A stretch of DNA of 64,000 nucleotides from Mycobacterium sp. MFM001 (lineage in GTDB: Bacteria; Actinomycetota; Actinomycetes; Mycobacteriales; Mycobacteriaceae). The stretch is taken from NCBI RefSeq assembly GCF_003402475.1, contig NZ_BFAB01000002.1:248001-312000 (forward strand). The letters run 5' to 3'. The notes below the pieces were generated by a model. It was not told where the DNA came from and did no database searches. It worked only from the letters and a program-made list of their open reading frames with translations. The position numbers and the translations under genes were made by a program. Positions 1 through 8,424 of the stretch are shown piece after piece (position 1 is the first letter of the stretch; each line of letters opens with the position of its first letter).

Positions 1-35
1 GCACGCTGGCAAACACTCGAACCTGTGGAGATCCC

Positions 36-836
36 GTGACCTATCAACGACTGATCGTCGAGCGGCGCGGTCCGGTGGGCTGGATCATCAACAACCGTCC
101 GGACCGACTCAACGCCTACGACGTCGTGATGCGCGAGGAGTTCCCCAGGGCGTGGGCCGAATTGGACGCCGATCCAGCGGTGCGGGTCATCGTGCACACC
201 GGCAAAGGCCGCGCATTCCAGGTCGGAGCCGACGTCGAGGAATTGGCCGGTGATGCCGTGCTGCAGTTCCAGGAGACCATGCGAACCCTGGATCTGAAGC
301 TGACGGGTTGGCATTGCAACGTCGGCAAGCCGATCATCACGGCGGTCAACGGTATCTGCGCAGGCGGTGGCTTGCACTGGGTCGCCGACGCCGACGTCGT
401 GATCGCGTCGTCGGACGCCAGCTTCGTCGACCCCCACGTGTCGATAGGTCAGGTCAGCGCGCTGGAGACCATCGCGCTGATGCGCAAGATGCCGGCCGAG
501 GCGGTGCTGCGGATGGCGCTCGTCGGCAGCCACGAACGCCTCAGTGCCCGGCGCGCATACGAACTCGGCATGATCAGCCAGGTCGTAGACCCGCCCGAGA
601 AGCTGCGCGACGTCGCGCAAGAACTCGCCGAAAAGATCGCCAGGAATTCACCGGCGGCGATGCGCGCAACCAAGCGAGCGCTGTGGGGCGCGCTCGAATA
701 CGGCTTGACGGACGCGTGCCGCAAAGGCGCCAAGCATTTGACCTCCATGTGGGGCCATCCTGACCAGAACGAAGGACCACAGGCGTTCGCCGACAAGCGG
801 ACACCGAATTGGCAACCGCTGGAGAATAATTCGTGA
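36..836 (+). CDS. Enoyl-CoA hydratase/isomerase (crotonase family)
   Basis: A 266-aa protein of normal crotonase length. The family hydrates or isomerises enoyl-CoA thioesters in the cytoplasm. The two oxyanion-hole segments are visible: FQVGADVEEL at about residues 61-70 and the Gly-rich CAGGG at about 109-113, followed by ADADVVIASSDASF, a typical crotonase stretch. The GTG start is preceded by a GGAG-like site (tggagatcc). Its stop overlaps the start of the acyl-CoA ligase gene by four bases (GTGA), so the two are probably co-translated and belong to one pathway. The true substrate is unknown, because crotonases also include hydrolases and C-C lyases. The first gene of its operon may lie left of the window. 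Confidence 0.9.
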   Translation: MTYQRLIVERRGPVGWIINNRPDRLNAYDVVMREEFPRAWAELDADPAVRVIVHTGKGRAFQVGADVEELAGDAVLQFQETMRTLDLKLTGWHCNVGKPIITAVNGICAGGGLHWVADADVVIASSDASFVDPHVSIGQVSALETIALMRKMPAEAVLRMALVGSHERLSARRAYELGMISQVVDPPEKLRDVAQELAEKIARNSPAAMRATKRALWGALEYGLTDACRKGAKHLTSMWGHPDQNEGPQAFADKRTPNWQPLENNS

Positions 837-2293
837 ACCTCGCCGCGCTGCTCGCCGATGTTCCCGACGTCGCGGTGCACACCCTGGCCGCTGATGTGTC
901 ACGCACTGAGCTCACTGCGAGCGCCGAGTGTCTCGGCGCGGCTCTGACGGCGGCTGGGCTGAAAACCGGCCAGGTAGTCGCGGCCATGCTGCCCAACGAC
1001 GCCTCGGCGATCGCGGCGTTGTTCGGCACTTGGCGCGCCGGTGGCGTCTACACGCCGTTGAACCCCCGAGCAGCAGATCCCGAATTGGTCTCTCAGATGG
1101 CGACGCTTCGACCCGTCGCCGTTGTCACCACTAGCGAATTGTCTTCGCGGTTCGCAGAGTTCGGGTTGCCCGTGCTGACATGCACGGGTCTTTCGTGGAC
1201 GGCGACCACCGGCGGGCAGCCGCCCAGCGACCCCCGGGAGTACGACCCCGATGTTGCGCTCCTGCAATTCACGTCGGGCACTACCGGTCCACCGAAACCG
1301 GTGCCGCTGCGCCATGCCACGGTGCTGGACTTGATCGATCGACTGCTCGCCAAACTGCGCGGCACCAAGAGAGCTGGCGGCGCCAGACCGAACCGCCCAC
1401 CGATGCCCAACCTGGTGCCGTTATCACTGTCGTTATGGGCGGGTATCTACCAGGTGCTGTTCGCCTTCCGTGCCGGCTCGGGCGTCGTACTCATGGATCG
1501 GTTCTCGCCAGCGGACTTCGCGGCGCTGGTCTCCCGGCACCAGTTGCGTTCCACGGTGCTGCCGCCGGCGGCGCTGACCATGGTTCTGCACGACGACTCG
1601 GTCACGGATCTGTCGCCGCTGAAGATCGTGCGATCCATCACCGCTCCCCTGTCGCCGGTACAGGCGGCTCAGTTCCGGGACAAGTTCGGCGTGATCGTGC
1701 TCAACTCCTACGGCCAAACCGAACTCGGCGGCGAAGTCGTTGGATGGTCTGCCGCCGACGCCCGCGAGTGGGGCGAAACAAAGCTCGGCTCTGTCGGGCG
1801 CCCGCTGCCCGGCATCGACGTCTCGATCGTCGACGACGAAGTGATGGTCCGCACGCCGACCACGGCCGCCCGCAAGATCGACCCCGCGTTTCTCGACAGG
1901 CTGACCGACGACGGCTGGTTCCACACCGGCGACTTGGGGTGGTTCGACGACGACGGATTCTTGTGGCTCGACGGTCGGGTGTCGGACATGATCAACCGCG
2001 GCGGACTGAAGGTCTTTCCGGGCGCCGTCGAGGACGTCCTGCTCGCCGCCGACGGCGTGCGGGAAGCAGCGGTCGTGGGAATGCCTGACGAGCGGCTCGG
2101 GGAAGTGCCGTGGGCGTTCATCGTGCGCAACGACGTAAACCTGACCGAGGACGCGCTGATCGCGTGGTGTCGTGAGCATCTGACACCCTACCGGGTTCCC
2201 GTGCGAGTGGTGTTCGTCGAACAACTACCGCGCAACGAGGTCGGCAAGGTAGTCAAGCGCCAACTCGTGGGCAGCGTGACGGCACGGAAATAA
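833..2293 (+). CDS. Acyl-CoA ligase (AMP-binding, FadD-like)
   Basis: A 486-aa ANL-superfamily adenylating enzyme that would activate a carboxylic acid to its acyl-CoA through an acyl-adenylate. The phosphate-binding loop FTSGTTGPPKPV lies at about residues 146-157, the YGQTE motif at about 293-297, the GWFHTGDLGW motif at about 362-371, and the hinge GRVSDMINRGG follows. The C-terminal catalytic lysine is in LPRNEVGKVVK near residue 475. All catalytic motifs are intact. It is somewhat shorter than long-chain FadDs (about 540-600 aa), closer to short or aromatic-acid ligases. It is translationally coupled to the upstream crotonase. The substrate cannot be read from the sequence. Confidence 0.92.
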   Translation: MNLAALLADVPDVAVHTLAADVSRTELTASAECLGAALTAAGLKTGQVVAAMLPNDASAIAALFGTWRAGGVYTPLNPRAADPELVSQMATLRPVAVVTTSELSSRFAEFGLPVLTCTGLSWTATTGGQPPSDPREYDPDVALLQFTSGTTGPPKPVPLRHATVLDLIDRLLAKLRGTKRAGGARPNRPPMPNLVPLSLSLWAGIYQVLFAFRAGSGVVLMDRFSPADFAALVSRHQLRSTVLPPAALTMVLHDDSVTDLSPLKIVRSITAPLSPVQAAQFRDKFGVIVLNSYGQTELGGEVVGWSAADAREWGETKLGSVGRPLPGIDVSIVDDEVMVRTPTTAARKIDPAFLDRLTDDGWFHTGDLGWFDDDGFLWLDGRVSDMINRGGLKVFPGAVEDVLLAADGVREAAVVGMPDERLGEVPWAFIVRNDVNLTEDALIAWCREHLTPYRVPVRVVFVEQLPRNEVGKVVKRQLVGSVTARK

Positions 2294-2296
2294 TCC

Positions 2297-2330
2297 TTCT
2301 CAATTTAGAGAACTATGCTATTCTTCGCTG
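2297..2330 (+). promoter_or_regulatory. Promoter with overlapping inverted repeats ahead of the small membrane-protein cluster
   Basis: TTCTC-N6-GAGAA (2297-2312) overlaps GAGAACTATGCTATTCTT (2308-2325). The half-site GAGAA/TTCTC is therefore present three times in about 30 bp. TATTCT at 2319-2324 fits a mycobacterial -10 box, placing transcription start near 2331, about 33 bp before the GTG of the 32-aa ORF. The spacing in the second repeat is N8 rather than the N6 seen at other sites in this window, so this is a variant copy of the 16-bp element. A role as operator is inferred. Confidence 0.5.
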
Positions 2331-2363
2331 GAAGTTGGCCTTTCAACGGCGGAGGTCGCGATC

Positions 2364-2462
2364 GTGTGGCAAGAACTCGTTCGGCTGGCCGTGACTTGGG
2401 CTGTGATGTGCGGGCTGGTCGCGTTCTTCTACTGGATGTTGGCCAGCATCGGCACGTTCTGA
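2364..2462 (+). CDS. Small single-pass membrane protein (32 aa), unknown function
   Basis: GTG-started ORF of 32 codons plus stop. A GGAGG Shine-Dalgarno lies at 2351-2355, eight bases before the start. The product begins MWQELVRLAVTW and is almost entirely hydrophobic (GLVAFFYWMLASI near the C-terminus), which predicts one transmembrane helix. It lies just downstream of the palindromic promoter at 2297-2330 and is followed after 21 bases by a second micro-ORF in the same frame, then by two larger membrane-protein genes. The Shine-Dalgarno site, hydrophobicity and tight packing support it being real. No family is recognised. It may be a subunit or regulator of the downstream membrane protein. 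Confidence 0.6.
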   Translation: MWQELVRLAVTWAVMCGLVAFFYWMLASIGTF

Positions 2463-2483
2463 TCGAGCTGGACAGGGAGACCC

Positions 2484-2603
2484 ATGAACGAGCAGGACCG
2501 GCGCCGCAAACACGGCTTGATCGCGTTTCAAATTTTCATCTATGGCGTGTTGATCGCGATGTTCGCGATCCAACTCCAGATGTATCTCACCAGGAACTGG
2601 TAG
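2484..2603 (+). CDS. Small single-pass membrane protein (39 aa), unknown function
   Basis: ATG-started ORF of 39 codons preceded by an AGGGAG site (gacagggagaccc). The N-terminus is charged (MNEQDRRRKHG) and is followed by one hydrophobic helix (LIAFQIFIYGVLIAMFAI) ending in MYLTRNW. By the positive-inside rule the N-terminus should face the cytoplasm. The stop is two bases before the ATG of the next membrane-protein gene, so the two are almost certainly co-translated. No family is recognised. Together with the 32-aa protein it forms a pair of micro-proteins at the head of a four-gene membrane cluster. Confidence 0.65.
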   Translation: MNEQDRRRKHGLIAFQIFIYGVLIAMFAIQLQMYLTRNW

Positions 2604-2605
2604 AC

Positions 2606-3292
2606 ATGAGCCCTTCCGGCACATCTTTGTCCCTGGACGAACACGACGCGCAGACGCAAGACGTGCAACGGCGCGCCGATCGATGGTGTATCGCCGGTAC
2701 CGCGGTCATGGGCACACTCGTCCTCGGCGTCGTGGGCCTACCCTTGTTCTGCCGCGGCATCTATCTGCTCAGACGGGCGCAACGCGACGGGCTGTCGGTC
2801 CGGCCGATGATGGTCACGCTTATCGGATACGTCATCATCCTGGACGCAGCGCTCAACAGCATCGGTTGGGCCCTAGACCTTTTCGCCAATCACGCGTTGA
2901 TCACCCGCACAGTGTTCACCGCGTGGGGCAATCTGATCGACGCGGGCTACTTCTGGCATTACAACGAGTTGTGGATCGGAGGCGCCAGCGCGCCCGGCGA
3001 AAAGGCCTGGGTCATGGTGTGTGCGCTCATCGTGTTCCCCATGCGCATCGCAGCTGCCATCGGCCTGCTGCAAATGAAGCGCTGGGGGCATCAATGGACG
3101 ATCGTGACGTGCTGGTTCGGTGTCGTCGTGTGGACAGGCTACATCTTCAACATGACGATGTATGCCGATGTTCGTTATGCCGCAGTCGGTTTGCCTGTGC
3201 TCGGATGGTGGGCATTCAACATCTTCTACATCACGCCGTTCCTCGCGATCCCGTACCTGCATACGGTCAATCGGGAAATCTTCTCCGACTAA
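2606..3292 (+). CDS. Integral membrane protein, about five helices, unknown function
   Basis: A 228-aa protein starting MSPSGTSLSL. The reading frame is open further upstream to 2315, but the ATG at 2606 directly follows the 39-aa ORF and has an AGGAA site, so the longer version is unlikely. Hydrophobic segments lie near residues 27-54, 68-92, 134-156, 163-183 and 190-217. A conserved-looking polar patch between helices two and three reads GYFWHYNELW, with His, Asn and Glu that could bind a substrate or cofactor. A distant relation to AveC-like membrane proteins found in mycobacteria is possible but not established. Next gene begins 18 bases later. Confidence 0.75.
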   Translation: MSPSGTSLSLDEHDAQTQDVQRRADRWCIAGTAVMGTLVLGVVGLPLFCRGIYLLRRAQRDGLSVRPMMVTLIGYVIILDAALNSIGWALDLFANHALITRTVFTAWGNLIDAGYFWHYNELWIGGASAPGEKAWVMVCALIVFPMRIAAAIGLLQMKRWGHQWTIVTCWFGVVVWTGYIFNMTMYADVRYAAVGLPVLGWWAFNIFYITPFLAIPYLHTVNREIFSD

Positions 3293-3310
3293 TTCGTCGA
3301 AAGGACCGCC

Positions 3311-3736
3311 GTGTCTGGATCCGCAGCGGAGCCCGAGGGTTCGGTCGAAGCGTTGCCGCTCGGTACCACGTCCACTTGGGCGAGAATGCATAAGTGGCTC
3401 AAACGTGGGTTGTATGTCTGCCTGTTCGGGTTGGTCATCGAAGGATCGCTGACCGTGCCGGTGATGGCGATCTGGTACGGCTGGCCGACGCTCTCGCTGA
3501 CGCAGATCTGCAGCGAGCTCATGAAGGTCCGCTTCTCTGATGACAGCCTCGAATGCCAACAGCCATACCCGATTGGCGGACCACCCTTCGGTGGCGCCGC
3601 AGAAGCGGCTGGACAACATACCGCGCGCGACGATTGGGGGATCCAGCCCAAGCCTCGCTATGCGCGCATCGGCTTCCGGGAATTGGTCAAAATCCGCGAC
3701 GACCGCTTAGCGCACCAGGCGATGCCTGCTCGGTGA
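3311..3736 (+). CDS. Membrane-anchored protein (141 aa), unknown function
   Basis: GTG start with an upstream AAAGGA site. The product has a charged N-terminus with basic residues (HKWLKRG) before one helix at about residues 33-57, then a hydrophilic C-terminal half. That half contains two cysteines (QICSEL, LECQQ) and a Pro/Gly-rich segment ([11 protein letters not shown]) at about 85-94. It is the last gene of the four-gene membrane cluster; the following amidohydrolase has its own promoter element. No family is firmly recognised. It could form a complex with the multi-helix protein encoded upstream, or the two could be one ancestral protein split in two. Confidence 0.65.
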   Translation: MSGSAAEPEGSVEALPLGTTSTWARMHKWLKRGLYVCLFGLVIEGSLTVPVMAIWYGWPTLSLTQICSELMKVRFSDDSLECQQPYPIGGPPFGGAAEAAGQHTARDDWGIQPKPRYARIGFRELVKIRDDRLAHQAMPAR

Positions 3737-3779
3737 CGTGCGCCTGGACGTAGTGGCGAACACCGCCGTTTGCTATGGT

Positions 3780-3795
3780 GAGAACGGCTATTCTC
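3780..3795. promoter_or_regulatory. 16-bp palindrome (operator candidate) with -10 box
   Basis: GAGAACGGCTATTCTC, extended to 18 bp as TGAGAA-N6-TTCTCA. TATTCT at 3789-3794 is a plausible -10 for the amidohydrolase gene, with transcription start near 3801. Exact GAGAA-N6-TTCTC arms occur again at 26737-26752 and 46350-46365, each time before a catabolic gene. Confidence 0.65.
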
Positions 3796-3815
3796 AATGC
3801 ATGTGGGAGGAACTG

Positions 3816-4994
3816 ATGGGCGATCAAAAGGTGTTCGAGGTCTGGGATGCCGACAACCACATGTACGAGACCATCGACGCGTACACACGGTACTTGCCGG
3901 ACAAGTACTCCGAGGCGCTCAAGTTCGTTGACGTGAACGGGCGCAAAAAGCTTCAGATCCTGGGCGTCGTCACCGAGTGCATCCCCAACCCCACCTACGA
4001 GGTCATTCCGACACCGGGCGCCTGGGCCGACTACTACCGCGGTATCAACCCTGAGGGCAAGACGCTGCGCGAACTCGCCGAGCCCATCCGCTGCCCCGAC
4101 GAGTTCCGCCGGCCGGACCTACGACTGGCGCTCATGGATCGGCAAGGTGTCGACGGCGCGGTAATGTTCCCGACCACAGCCGGCATGCTGGAGGAACGCA
4201 CCAAGTCGGACACCGAACTCACGCATGCAGTGACGCACGCGTTCAACCGCTGGCTGCTCGACGACTGGACATTCAACTATCAGGACCGGATCTTCGCCGT
4301 CCCGGCCATCTCCCTCAACGATCCCGCCGAAGGTGTCAAGGAACTCGAGTGGTGTCTTGACAACGGTGCCAAGACGGTGTTGATCCGACCTGCGCCGGTG
4401 CCCCGCGCAGACGGCACCTCGCGGTCCCCTGCGCTGCCAGAGTTCGACGACTTCTGGCGGCTGGTTGAATCCGCGGGCATTGCCGTCCAGATGCACAACT
4501 CCGACGCAGGGTACGACCGCTACCTGAACGACTGGGAGGGCGGCGACGAGTTCCAGGGTTTCCAGCTGACGAAATTCCGTGGCTTCATCTACGAGGAAAG
4601 TCGCCACATCTTCGACACGCTGGCGGCATTCATCGCGCACGGCGTGTTCGAACGGTTCCCCGGTCTGCGCATCGGAGTTATCGAGAACGGCGGCTCATGG
4701 GCACAACGGCTCATGGACGTTTTCGACCGGGTGTACCGAAAGAAGCCCAAGGACTTCAGCGAGCACCCGTGCGACGTGTTCCGCAGGCATGTGTGGGTCA
4801 ACCCGTTCCACGAGGAAGACATGTCGCACCTGATCGACGTGCTCGGCGCGAACCGCGTGATGTTCGGCTCCGACTACCCGCATCCCGAGGGGCTCGCCCA
4901 GCCCGCCGAATTTGTCAACGAGCTCGGCAGCCTTCCGGCGGAAACCACCGCGCAAGTGATGGGCGGCAACCTCAAGGAATTGATCGGACTCTAG
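3816..4994 (+). CDS. Amidohydrolase-2 family metal-dependent hydrolase
   Basis: A 392-aa TIM-barrel protein of the amidohydrolase-2 group, which includes the decarboxylase ACMSD and C-C bond hydrolases such as LigY. The N-terminal metal motif reads VWDADNHMYE, a D-x-D-x-H version of the usual D-x-H-x-H. A later His sits in VQMHNSD and the C-terminal metal Asp in FGSDYPHPEG. The ATG at 3816 has a GGGAGG site five bases upstream; an in-frame ATG at 3801 could serve on a leaderless message. It is a close paralogue of the protein encoded at 30166-31359. Likely role: hydrolysis or decarboxylation of a ring-derived intermediate; substrate unknown. Confidence 0.88.
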   Translation: MGDQKVFEVWDADNHMYETIDAYTRYLPDKYSEALKFVDVNGRKKLQILGVVTECIPNPTYEVIPTPGAWADYYRGINPEGKTLRELAEPIRCPDEFRRPDLRLALMDRQGVDGAVMFPTTAGMLEERTKSDTELTHAVTHAFNRWLLDDWTFNYQDRIFAVPAISLNDPAEGVKELEWCLDNGAKTVLIRPAPVPRADGTSRSPALPEFDDFWRLVESAGIAVQMHNSDAGYDRYLNDWEGGDEFQGFQLTKFRGFIYEESRHIFDTLAAFIAHGVFERFPGLRIGVIENGGSWAQRLMDVFDRVYRKKPKDFSEHPCDVFRRHVWVNPFHEEDMSHLIDVLGANRVMFGSDYPHPEGLAQPAEFVNELGSLPAETTAQVMGGNLKELIGL

Positions 4995-5091
4995 CTCGCC
5001 GATCCTTTCGGCCGACTCGGTAGCAACGCCGATGGGAACCGAGATACGTTACGGCTGCCGCCATTTCGGTGAACGTCCGCGTGACGCCCGG

Positions 5092-6189
5092 TTAACCGCC
5101 AGATCGCCGGGTGACAACCGACGGTCCCGCCAATGGGTTGGCGATCACACCGGGCGGCGCCTCGACGACAGCGGGTATCGCGTTGACCGCCGCCATCGCT
5201 GTGGCAGCCACGCCGGGGTTCACCCGGTCGGTGGCCGACTGTTCCAAATGCAACTCGAGGCGCATGCTCGGAGAGCCGTTGACGCGGAACACCATTCCGC
5301 CTACGCCCGCGCGGGCCGGCTTGGGCCAGCGCTCCGGCCACGGCGTGGCGCTCACCGTCGCGAAGTACTGCACCGCGACGGCCGGTTGCCCGCCGACGAT
5401 TCCGGCCAGTTGCCATCGATGCGCGCAGATGGTTCCCCGCGGTATCACCCCGATCGCCGTCTCCAGGTCGGTGGGCGCAAGCGGCGTCTCCCAATCCAGT
5501 TCTATTCTGTCGAGCTCGAATCCGAGGATGTCGGCGAGGTAACGCACCACGGTGCCCCAGTCCTTGTCCACCTTTCCCGACGCAATGCGGGCCGGCACGT
5601 GACCGTCGGGCTTTCCGAATCCCATGGACTCGTGCAGGACGTCCCATATCGGGTAGGACTTGTCCAAGTCGAGCGCATACTCGTCCATTCGATAGGAGTC
5701 GACGCGACCGGCCCCCGCAAGCAGGGCGGTGGGAATATTCAGACTGATGAATCCCGGCTCGCTACCGGTGGCATAGAACGTCGAATTGCCCGTTGCTGCC
5801 GCTCTTTCCAAGGTCTCTCGCCATTCACCGGGAGCAGCGGCCGGATATACCAGCGGGATCGTGGAGATCGTCACGACATTAATGCCCGCCTCGAGGTATC
5901 CGGCGATGTCTGCGATCGCCTCCTCCTCGCGTCGAACGGCCGTCGCACAGTAGGCCACACAGTCGGGTTTCAACGCCAGAACCGCCGAGACGTCATCGGT
6001 CGCAGACACGCCGACATCGCTCCCACCACACAACCGGCCGGCATCCACGCCGACCTTCTCCGGCGTCGAGACCTTCACGCCGACGAGATCGAGTGCCGGG
6101 TCCTCGATGACCGCCCGCAACGCCTCACGGCCGGTCAGCCCGGTTCCGACGTGGACAACGCGGTAGCGGCCGCTGCGCTTATTCGTCAT
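5092..6189 (-). CDS. DapB-like NAD(P)-dependent oxidoreductase (2,4-diaminopentanoate dehydrogenase-like)
   Basis: A 365-aa protein with an N-terminal Rossmann fold (VVHVGTGLTGREAL, a G-T-G-x-T-G loop at about residues 11-24) and the family phrase VGVDAGRLCGG. This group is usually annotated as dihydrodipicolinate reductase, but it is longer than true DapB (about 245 aa) and resembles 2,4-diaminopentanoate dehydrogenase. It starts one base after the P450 stop, so the P450 and this enzyme form a two-gene operon. The same P450 then DapB-like order recurs at 11556-9243, and a third paralogue lies at 11695. The substrate is unknown; it might oxidise or reduce a P450 product. Confidence 0.8.
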   Translation of the reverse strand: MTNKRSGRYRVVHVGTGLTGREALRAVIEDPALDLVGVKVSTPEKVGVDAGRLCGGSDVGVSATDDVSAVLALKPDCVAYCATAVRREEEAIADIAGYLEAGINVVTISTIPLVYPAAAPGEWRETLERAAATGNSTFYATGSEPGFISLNIPTALLAGAGRVDSYRMDEYALDLDKSYPIWDVLHESMGFGKPDGHVPARIASGKVDKDWGTVVRYLADILGFELDRIELDWETPLAPTDLETAIGVIPRGTICAHRWQLAGIVGGQPAVAVQYFATVSATPWPERWPKPARAGVGGMVFRVNGSPSMRLELHLEQSATDRVNPGVAATAMAAVNAIPAVVEAPPGVIANPLAGPSVVTRRSGG

Positions 6190-6190
6190 C

Positions 6191-7387
6191 TCACACGCTC
6201 ACCGGGAGGGTCGCCCAGCCTCTGACGCTGGTAGTGTGCGCACGCTTGGCCGCCTTGTAGTCGACTTCCCAGTCGGGCCACCGGGTGAGCACTTCCTCGA
6301 GCGCAACGCGCGCTTGCATCCGTGCAAGCGCGGCGCCGAGGCAGAAGTGAATGCCGTGCCCGAAGGACAGGTGGGTGGCCTGCCGATGGATGTCGAACCG
6401 GTCGGCGTCGGGGTACTGCCGCTCGTCACGGTTGGCAGATCCGTTGAGCAGCAGCATCACCGAACCTTCGGCAACCCTCTGGCCGTAATGTTCGACATCA
6501 CGTGCCACATAGCGGGCCTGCACAGGTGAGGGCGCCTCGTAGCGCAACACCTCCTCGACCGCGCCGGGGATGAGGCTGAAATCCGCCGCGAGTTCGCGGC
6601 GCTGCTCCGGGTGGTCAGACAGGAGTTGTCCGGCGAAGCCGATCAGCCGCGTGGTGGTTTCGTTGCCCGCTCCGACGACGGTGCCCGTGTAGGTCAGCAC
6701 CTCGCCGCGCGTGAGCCGGCGACGAGTCCCGTCGGGTTCCTCCACCTCGGCGTTGACCAGGTCGGTCATCAGATCGTCGGAGGGATGGTCGTAACGCCAG
6801 TCGATGAACTCCTCGAGCATCGAGCCGGTGCTGGTCAGCATGTCGTTGGCTACCTCCACGGGCCCACCATCTTTGAGCTCCAGCATCCGGTCGGTGTTCT
6901 GGCGGATCGCGACCTGCCTGTCCTCCGGTATGCCGAGCAGGTAGCCGATGGTGCGCATCGGCATCCACGCACCCAGGTCGGCGATGAAGTCGAAGGTATC
7001 GGCGTCCGCGAACGGCTCGAGGGCGCGTCGACAGAACTCCCTGGCCAGGGGTTCGATGGCGGCCATGCGACGCGGCGTGAACACTCCTGACAACAGCCGC
7101 CGATGCAGATCGTGGATCGGAGGGTCCTCGAAGAGGATGATGCCTGGCGGTACGTCGACCCCGTTGAGGATGATCTCGATGGTGGTGCCTTTGCCCGACC
7201 GATAGTCCTTCCAGTTCACCAACTCGCGGGCGACATCTGAGTACCTGCTCAACGCGTAGAAGCCGTACTTGTCGTTGTGGTATAGGGGCGCGTCATCGCG
7301 CAGCTGCTTCCACACGGGGTAGGGATCGTCGTCGATGTCGAAGTCGAACGGGTCGTAGTAAGGCTCAACCTTCACCCTGTATGTCAC
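6191..7387 (-). CDS. Cytochrome P450
   Basis: A 398-aa soluble bacterial P450 from the GTG at 7387. The I-helix acid-alcohol pair is in GAGNETTTRL, the K-helix ExxR in EEVLRYEAP, and the haem-ligand cysteine in FGHGIHFCLG. All core motifs are present. An open frame runs further up to 7486, but a -10 box (TATTCT on the minus strand, 7394-7399) ends six bases before the GTG at 7387, giving a leaderless start and ruling out the longer version. It needs a ferredoxin and reductase, none of which is encoded in the window. Co-transcribed with the DapB-like gene. Likely hydroxylates the cluster substrate. Confidence 0.92.
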   Translation of the reverse strand: MTYRVKVEPYYDPFDFDIDDDPYPVWKQLRDDAPLYHNDKYGFYALSRYSDVARELVNWKDYRSGKGTTIEIILNGVDVPPGIILFEDPPIHDLHRRLLSGVFTPRRMAAIEPLAREFCRRALEPFADADTFDFIADLGAWMPMRTIGYLLGIPEDRQVAIRQNTDRMLELKDGGPVEVANDMLTSTGSMLEEFIDWRYDHPSDDLMTDLVNAEVEEPDGTRRRLTRGEVLTYTGTVVGAGNETTTRLIGFAGQLLSDHPEQRRELAADFSLIPGAVEEVLRYEAPSPVQARYVARDVEHYGQRVAEGSVMLLLNGSANRDERQYPDADRFDIHRQATHLSFGHGIHFCLGAALARMQARVALEEVLTRWPDWEVDYKAAKRAHTTSVRGWATLPVSV

Positions 7388-7392
7388 GTGAC

Positions 7393-7408
7393 GAGAATAG
7401 GCGTTACC
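7393..7408 (-). promoter_or_regulatory. 16-bp element and leaderless promoter of the P450 gene
   Basis: On the minus strand it reads GGTAACGCCTATTCTC, matching the right half of the GAGAA-N6-TTCTC element with a degenerate left arm. TATTCT is the -10 box, six bases from the GTG at 7387. A bound repressor here would cover the start of transcription. Confidence 0.5.
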
Positions 7409-7489
7409 TGCCGTCGTGAGAAGACTTTCCGGACCGGATTGCCCACTCCCCCCGCCGGCACGCCACCCAGTGGGTAAAACCGACAATGT

Positions 7490-7505
7490 GGAAATGTAGA
7501 TTCTC
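7490..7505 (+). promoter_or_regulatory. Hybrid 16-bp element ahead of the SDR pair
   Basis: GGAAATGTAGATTCTC combines the GGAAA arm of the sites at 14640 and 20182 with the TTCTC arm of the sites at 3780, 26737 and 46350. It lies 148 bases before the SDR start at 7653, back to back with the P450 element at 7393-7408. The bases between (7506-7652) contain no gene I can support; an in-frame extension from 7527 lacks a reason to be preferred. Confidence 0.4.
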
Positions 7506-7652
7506 GGCTGTGGGGTATCGCTGCACGTGGCCTACCTGGAAGGAAAGGAGGCGCCCGGCGCGGGATCAGAGTGCGGCGAGTGCCGGCGCACGATTCGCGC
7601 GATCATCAATTCTCATTCAGCGACAACGAAATCAGGCAAGGGGAAGCAGATT

Positions 7653-8411
7653 ATGAGCGATCGGCACTCCAATATCGAGGGCGCACGGATGCTCGTCATC
7701 GGCGCATCGTCGGGCATCGGTCACGCGCTGGCACGGGCCGCCCACGCCAGAGGCGCCAAGGTTGCGCTCGCCGCGCGACGCGTGGAGCTTCTGTCCGAAC
7801 TGGCCGAGCAGCTCGGTGGTTCCGCCCACGAACTCGACGTCTCCGATCCGCATGCAATCGAGCGGGTCATCGACGAGGTGGCCACCAGGTTCGGCCAGCT
7901 CGACGCCGTCGTATTCACCAGCGCGGCGGTGCCGTTCGCGCTGATCGAAGAGACCGACGTGACGACGTGGTTGCACGCGTACGCGGTCAATGCCGTCGGT
8001 GCGTCCCATACACTGCGCACGGCGCTCCCCCACCTTGCCGACAACGCGGTGGTACTCGTGGCATCCAGCCATGACGTCGGCAGGCCACGGGCCGGTGTCG
8101 CGGCCTACCACGCGAGTAAGGCCGCGCTGGACGAGATCCTGAGGTCGTGGCGGGCCGAACATCCGGAACTGGCCGTCATCCGGGTCAGTGTCGGCCCCAC
8201 GGAGGGCACCGAGATTTTGCGGGGTGCGGACCGCGACCTGCTGGCCGATCTGTACCGGGCGTGGGCGCAGGAGGGCCAGATTCCGGCGGAGATGTCCACC
8301 GTCAACGACGTGGCGAACGCAATGCTGTCGTTGATCGCCATGTCGCGCGCGAACCCCACAGTCGTCAGCGACATCGTGCATCTGGCGCCTCGGACGACCA
8401 AAGGCCGATAG
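7653..8411 (+). CDS. Short-chain dehydrogenase/reductase (SDR)
   Basis: A 252-aa classical SDR beginning MSDRHSNIEG. The nucleotide-binding loop is GASSGIGHAL near residues 17-26, the catalytic Ser region is VASSHD and the Y-x3-K pair lies in YHASKAAL. The frame is open to 7527, but the ATG at 7653 with AAGGGGA upstream places the Rossmann motif at the normal distance from the N-terminus. It is followed 13 bases later by a second SDR. Likely NAD(P)-dependent alcohol/ketone interconversion in the cluster pathway. Confidence 0.88.
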   Translation: MSDRHSNIEGARMLVIGASSGIGHALARAAHARGAKVALAARRVELLSELAEQLGGSAHELDVSDPHAIERVIDEVATRFGQLDAVVFTSAAVPFALIEETDVTTWLHAYAVNAVGASHTLRTALPHLADNAVVLVASSHDVGRPRAGVAAYHASKAALDEILRSWRAEHPELAVIRVSVGPTEGTEILRGADRDLLADLYRAWAQEGQIPAEMSTVNDVANAMLSLIAMSRANPTVVSDIVHLAPRTTKGR

Positions 8412-8424
8412 AAGGGATTGCTCA

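Noticed and set aside
2315..2605. N-terminal extension of the five-helix membrane protein
   Set aside because: The extension is hydrophilic, overlaps two micro-ORFs with good ribosome sites, and the ATG at 2606 fits translational coupling.
4995..5091. Intrinsic terminator between convergent genes
   Set aside because: Weak GC-rich stem possibilities but no stable hairpin followed by a T run.
5032..6225. 397-codon plus-strand frame
   Set aside because: Antisense to the DapB-like gene, no domain and no ribosome site.
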